A program made the position numbers and the translations under genes. A DNA stretch of 64,000 bases from Eudorina sp. 2006-703-Eu-15. Lineage: Eukaryota; Chlorophyta; Chlorophyceae; Chlamydomonadales; Volvocaceae. Each line of letters begins with the position of its first letter. The first letter of the stretch is position 1. The stretch spans positions 1,524,991 to 1,588,990 of the forward strand of contig BDSI01000003.1 in the NCBI GenBank assembly GCA_003117195.1, read 5' to 3'. Positions 61,701-64,000 of the stretch are shown piece by piece. The notes below the pieces were generated by a model. That model worked only from the letters and a program-made list of their open reading frames with translations. It was not told where the DNA came from and ran no database searches.

Positions 61701-62586
61701 GTCGCGGTCGCGCGTCGGTGACCAGGGGAGCGACAGTAGGAGACGGATCCACCCCCCGACTCGACCCGACCCGACGATGCGCCGGGATACCGTACACTGA
61801 CTGGCAGCGCTCAAGTGTCCCACGGGCAGCAGGGGCCTGACTCCCCCACCCCCGGGCCAACCAACGCACTGCTGCCTCCCCGCAGGTTTCGGGGCAAGCC
61901 GTACAGATACGCGTACGGCACCGCCGCCGTACGGCCGACGAACATGGGCAACGCGCTGGCGTGCCATGACCTGGAGCGGGGTACCAGTCGACTGTGGCAC
62001 GAGCCGGGGGCCACGCCGGGTGAGTCACCTGCGCACTTGAGGGGCGTCCGAAAAGAGTATGTCGTCCAAAAAGGGTATGTCGTTCAAAAAGATTGTGTCA
62101 AACATCCTCCTCTCAGGTTGTTGTTTGGAGGACAGTCTGTTCCGCTCGCGGCTTCTTACGGTCATGTGTTGAATAACAAATGACAAACCCGCCCAGAACC
62201 GCCCAGGCCCGGTAATGTGCTCACCGAACACGTGTTCAGCGAGGAATGCCGTTCTCTAAATCTCTAAATTTCTAAATCTACCAACCTACCAACCAAAATA
62301 TCAAACATCTAGACCTACTAACCTACGAAAACCGCACGCATGTCCCCGCCCCCGCGTGCGCCCAATCGTATTTCCGTCCCCGGCAGGCGAGCCCGTGTTC
62401 GTGCCGCGACCCGGCGGGTCGGCCGAAGAGGACGGCGTGGTGCTGTCCACCGTGGCTCGGGGGGACGGGAGCAGCATGCTTGTCGTACTGGAGGGCGGCT
62501 CCCTGGAGGAGCTGGCGCGCGTGACGCTGCCGGTCACGTTGCCGTACCGCTTCCACGGCGCGTTCGTCTCGGACGCGAAGAAGTGA
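55789..62586 (+). CDS. CCD8-like: CCD8-like carotenoid cleavage dioxygenase, ~613 residues
   Basis: Exons 55789-56022, 56201-56544, 57021-57129, 57457-57538, 58004-58223, 58723-58873, 59720-59761, 60584-60755, 60927-61080, 61886-62019 and 62387-62586 keep one frame to TGA. Residues 1-78 are Ser/Arg/Val-rich and acid-poor at the start, like a plastid transit peptide. The four iron-binding histidine contexts are visible: TAHPK, WVHDMAIT, TFHFANAFE and YRFHGAF. Other family blocks are GGGDYRGMQHMFDGYA, SDAYRSF, FTDNASV, LALSET, GKPYRYAYGT, RPTNMGN, WHEPGA and EPVFVPRPGG-EEDGVVLS. Resemblance over the WRPE-GT-VHV and RYAYG-RP-N blocks is closest to land-plant CCD8, which makes carlactone in strigolactone synthesis, but the substrate in an alga is unknown. 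The second exon could instead start at 56240. One exon is only 42 nt. Confidence 0.9.
59644..59670. repeat. Interstitial telomere-like CCCTAAA motif
   Basis: CCCTAAGCCCTAAACCCTAAACCCTG, about three copies of the plant-type telomere repeat in an intron of the CCD8-like gene, 50 bp before an exon. Confidence 0.7.
59918..59952 (+). repeat. Short interspersed repeat, family B (copy 4)
   Basis: GGAAAATTGGTAGACGTATT then TAAACTGCGCTGCTGC, in an intron of the CCD8-like gene. Confidence 0.6.
61141..61158 (+). repeat. Short interspersed repeat, family A (copy 3)
   Basis: GAAAAAAGAAATAAACCC, identical to the copy at 8304, again after a G-run in an intron. CCCGGGCAC-type words flank it. Confidence 0.7.
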
Positions 62587-63950
62587 CCGGGACGCAAGTG
62601 TTGACGCAAGTCATGAGCGCCGTGTGTTTGACTGTGTGTGTGTGACAGAGTGTGCGTGTTTAGAGAGGGAACCTGTGCGCTTGTAGGCGTGTAGGTATTT
62701 GTATGTGTGTGTGTGTTAGCAAAGAGAAAAGCTGAGCACACATGTGTGTGTGTGCATCATTGTGTTCATGGCCGGTGTCACGGACGCCGGTTGCGGGCGT
62801 GGGTTTGAAGAACCTGTGGGGGTCTTGCACTTGTGTTGCATGGGTGGTACGGCAGGTGTGCGTGTCAGCCAATGGGCGTGTGTGTGTATGTCGGAGAGTG
62901 GCGGGACCAAGAGGGAAGACCCGTGGGTCGCAGGACGTGTTTTTGGACCCAAGAGAGGACGCGTTCGGCGGCTTGGACGACACACAGCGATCGCAGAAGA
63001 CGGCATTCCGCTCAGCCGGCGCAGTGGCCCGGGAAGATGCATTTTGACAATTTCTTCATTTGCGTTTTTCTTAAGCCTTTTATATGATATCATATGGTTC
63101 AATCTAATCACGTCTAGAGCAGGGGACCTTTAGGAGCCGCCGGCCGGCCGGGGTCTAAGAATTGTCGGATGACCGGGGCAGCATGGGTGCAGTGTGTTAA
63201 ATGAGAAGCCCGCCCGACCGTGCGTGTAGCGGGAACCCGCCTGGTCCGAACCAGTGTGCGTAGGGGAGATGAGGGGCGATCGCGAGAGGTGTGCGGCGGC
63301 CCCCGACCGCGGGGGGCCCGCAATCGTGAGGTCACTGTCGCGTTGGAGGACCTTGCCTTGCTGGCCCTGCGTGGGGAGTCCGGCTGCAGGGGAGCGTGAG
63401 TGCAGCGGCAGCAGCAGCACCAGCAGCAGCAGCAGAAGAAGAAGGAGTACAAGAAGAGCGAGGGTGGCGAAGTACGGCAGGAGGGCAGGGAGGCCATACA
63501 CCGGCAGCGGTGAGGCGTTGGTTGTGTGAAGAGGGCAGATGCGTGTGCAGAAGACGATGCGCAGTTTTTTGAGCGAAGAGCGCGCACCACACGTTTCACA
63601 CGTGTTTTTATCCCTCATCACCAGGGGTCGGTGCTCCGCAGCGCTTCGCTGTGCGTTGCCAGCTTGCACGCACGGCGCGGTGCGGTGCGGGCATGGCGTC
63701 ATGGTTACCGTTGAGAAACGTTGCCCTGTGCGCCTGTCGCTTAGTACCGTACCACACGCTACTGTACCACACGCATCACTGCGTGCACAAGTTTTGACGA
63801 GTTGGTACTGTCATATGTACGTTTCAGGGAGTTGGTGTTGTCATGTAGTGTCGATGTATTGATGGCAAGCTGCTGGTGGATGCGGCATTCCTTGTATGTG
63901 GGCTGTTTTATTTGGATGCTGTGGCCAACTTTTTTGGGGGGATTCTACAG
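62587..63950. other. Gap after CCD8-like gene; no gene recognised
   Basis: The first part, rich in TGTGTG, should be the 3' UTR. A CAG/AAG-rich stretch at 63403-63450 produces a Leu-rich frame on the minus strand that I do not trust. There is a GACCCGTGGGTC palindrome at 62918. Confidence 0.5.
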
Positions 63951-64000
63951 GCTGGAACCAGCAGGAGGAGCCTCCTCTCCGCACCCCCATCCCTGGTCGC
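63951..64000 (+). CDS. Possible start of an internal exon, cut by window edge
   Basis: A pyrimidine-poor tract ending TTCTACAG precedes sequence open in one frame as WNQQEEPPLRTPIPG. No partner exon was identified upstream. It may be the left edge of an exon in the next gene. Confidence 0.25.

Noticed and set aside
55789..62586. CCD1/NinaB-type assignment
   Set aside because: WVHDMAIT resembles that group, but the C-terminal half (RYAYG, RPTN, WHEPGA, EEDGVVLS) matches CCD8 better. Only a tree can settle it.
63130..63702. Leu-rich minus-strand frame, apparent membrane protein
   Set aside because: The Leu run is the reverse reading of a CAG/CAGCAC repeat, and the rest lacks coding character.

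Overview
The window reads as nuclear DNA of a green alga of the Chlamydomonas/Volvox group (Chlamydomonadales). The evidence is intron-dense genes with short, phase-consistent exons, GC-rich codon use, Ala/Gly/Pro low-complexity tails, many microsatellites and minisatellites inside introns, plant-like TMEM120 and CCD8-like proteins, and TKL-type kinases of the kind expanded in volvocine algae. No bacterial operon structure, tRNA, rRNA or CRISPR array is visible. Exons were read by eye from splice signals, reading-frame continuity and family motifs, so boundaries are predictions.

Left third, mostly plus strand. The C-terminal half of a TKL protein kinase ends at 3488; its N-terminal lobe lies off the left edge. 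After a repeat-rich gap comes a nine-exon TMEM120/TMPIT-family membrane protein (7097-11388), then a nine-exon protein I do not recognise (13280-18153). A 4.5 kb gap of trinucleotide and CA repeats follows.

Middle, minus strand. A very large receptor-like kinase runs 34533 to 22710, with 18 in-phase exons plus one cassette-like exon. It has a signal anchor, an ectodomain holding two related halves, one transmembrane helix and a TKL kinase domain with large low-complexity inserts. After 5.1 kb without a clear gene, a soluble TKL kinase (45358-39638, ten exons, 844 residues) is complete in phase. Next come the C-terminal part of an HslU/ClpY protease ATPase with no 5' half visible (48994-47533) and a coiled-coil plus atypical kinase-like gene (52088-49507) with an apparent frameshift. 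All four lie on the minus strand, so the window carries three conventional kinase genes and one kinase-like gene.

Right end, plus strand. A complete eleven-exon CCD8-like carotenoid cleavage dioxygenase with a probable plastid transit peptide (55789-62586), then a repeat-rich gap and perhaps the edge of another exon.

Unexplained structure includes two strong hairpins (53324-53389 and 49262-49314), a dispersed copy pair joined to the broken end of the HslU fragment, short interspersed sequence families in introns, and two over-used short palindromic words, one centred on GTAC and one of the form GACCC-RY-GGGTC. I see no functional link among the genes beyond possible signalling roles for the kinases.
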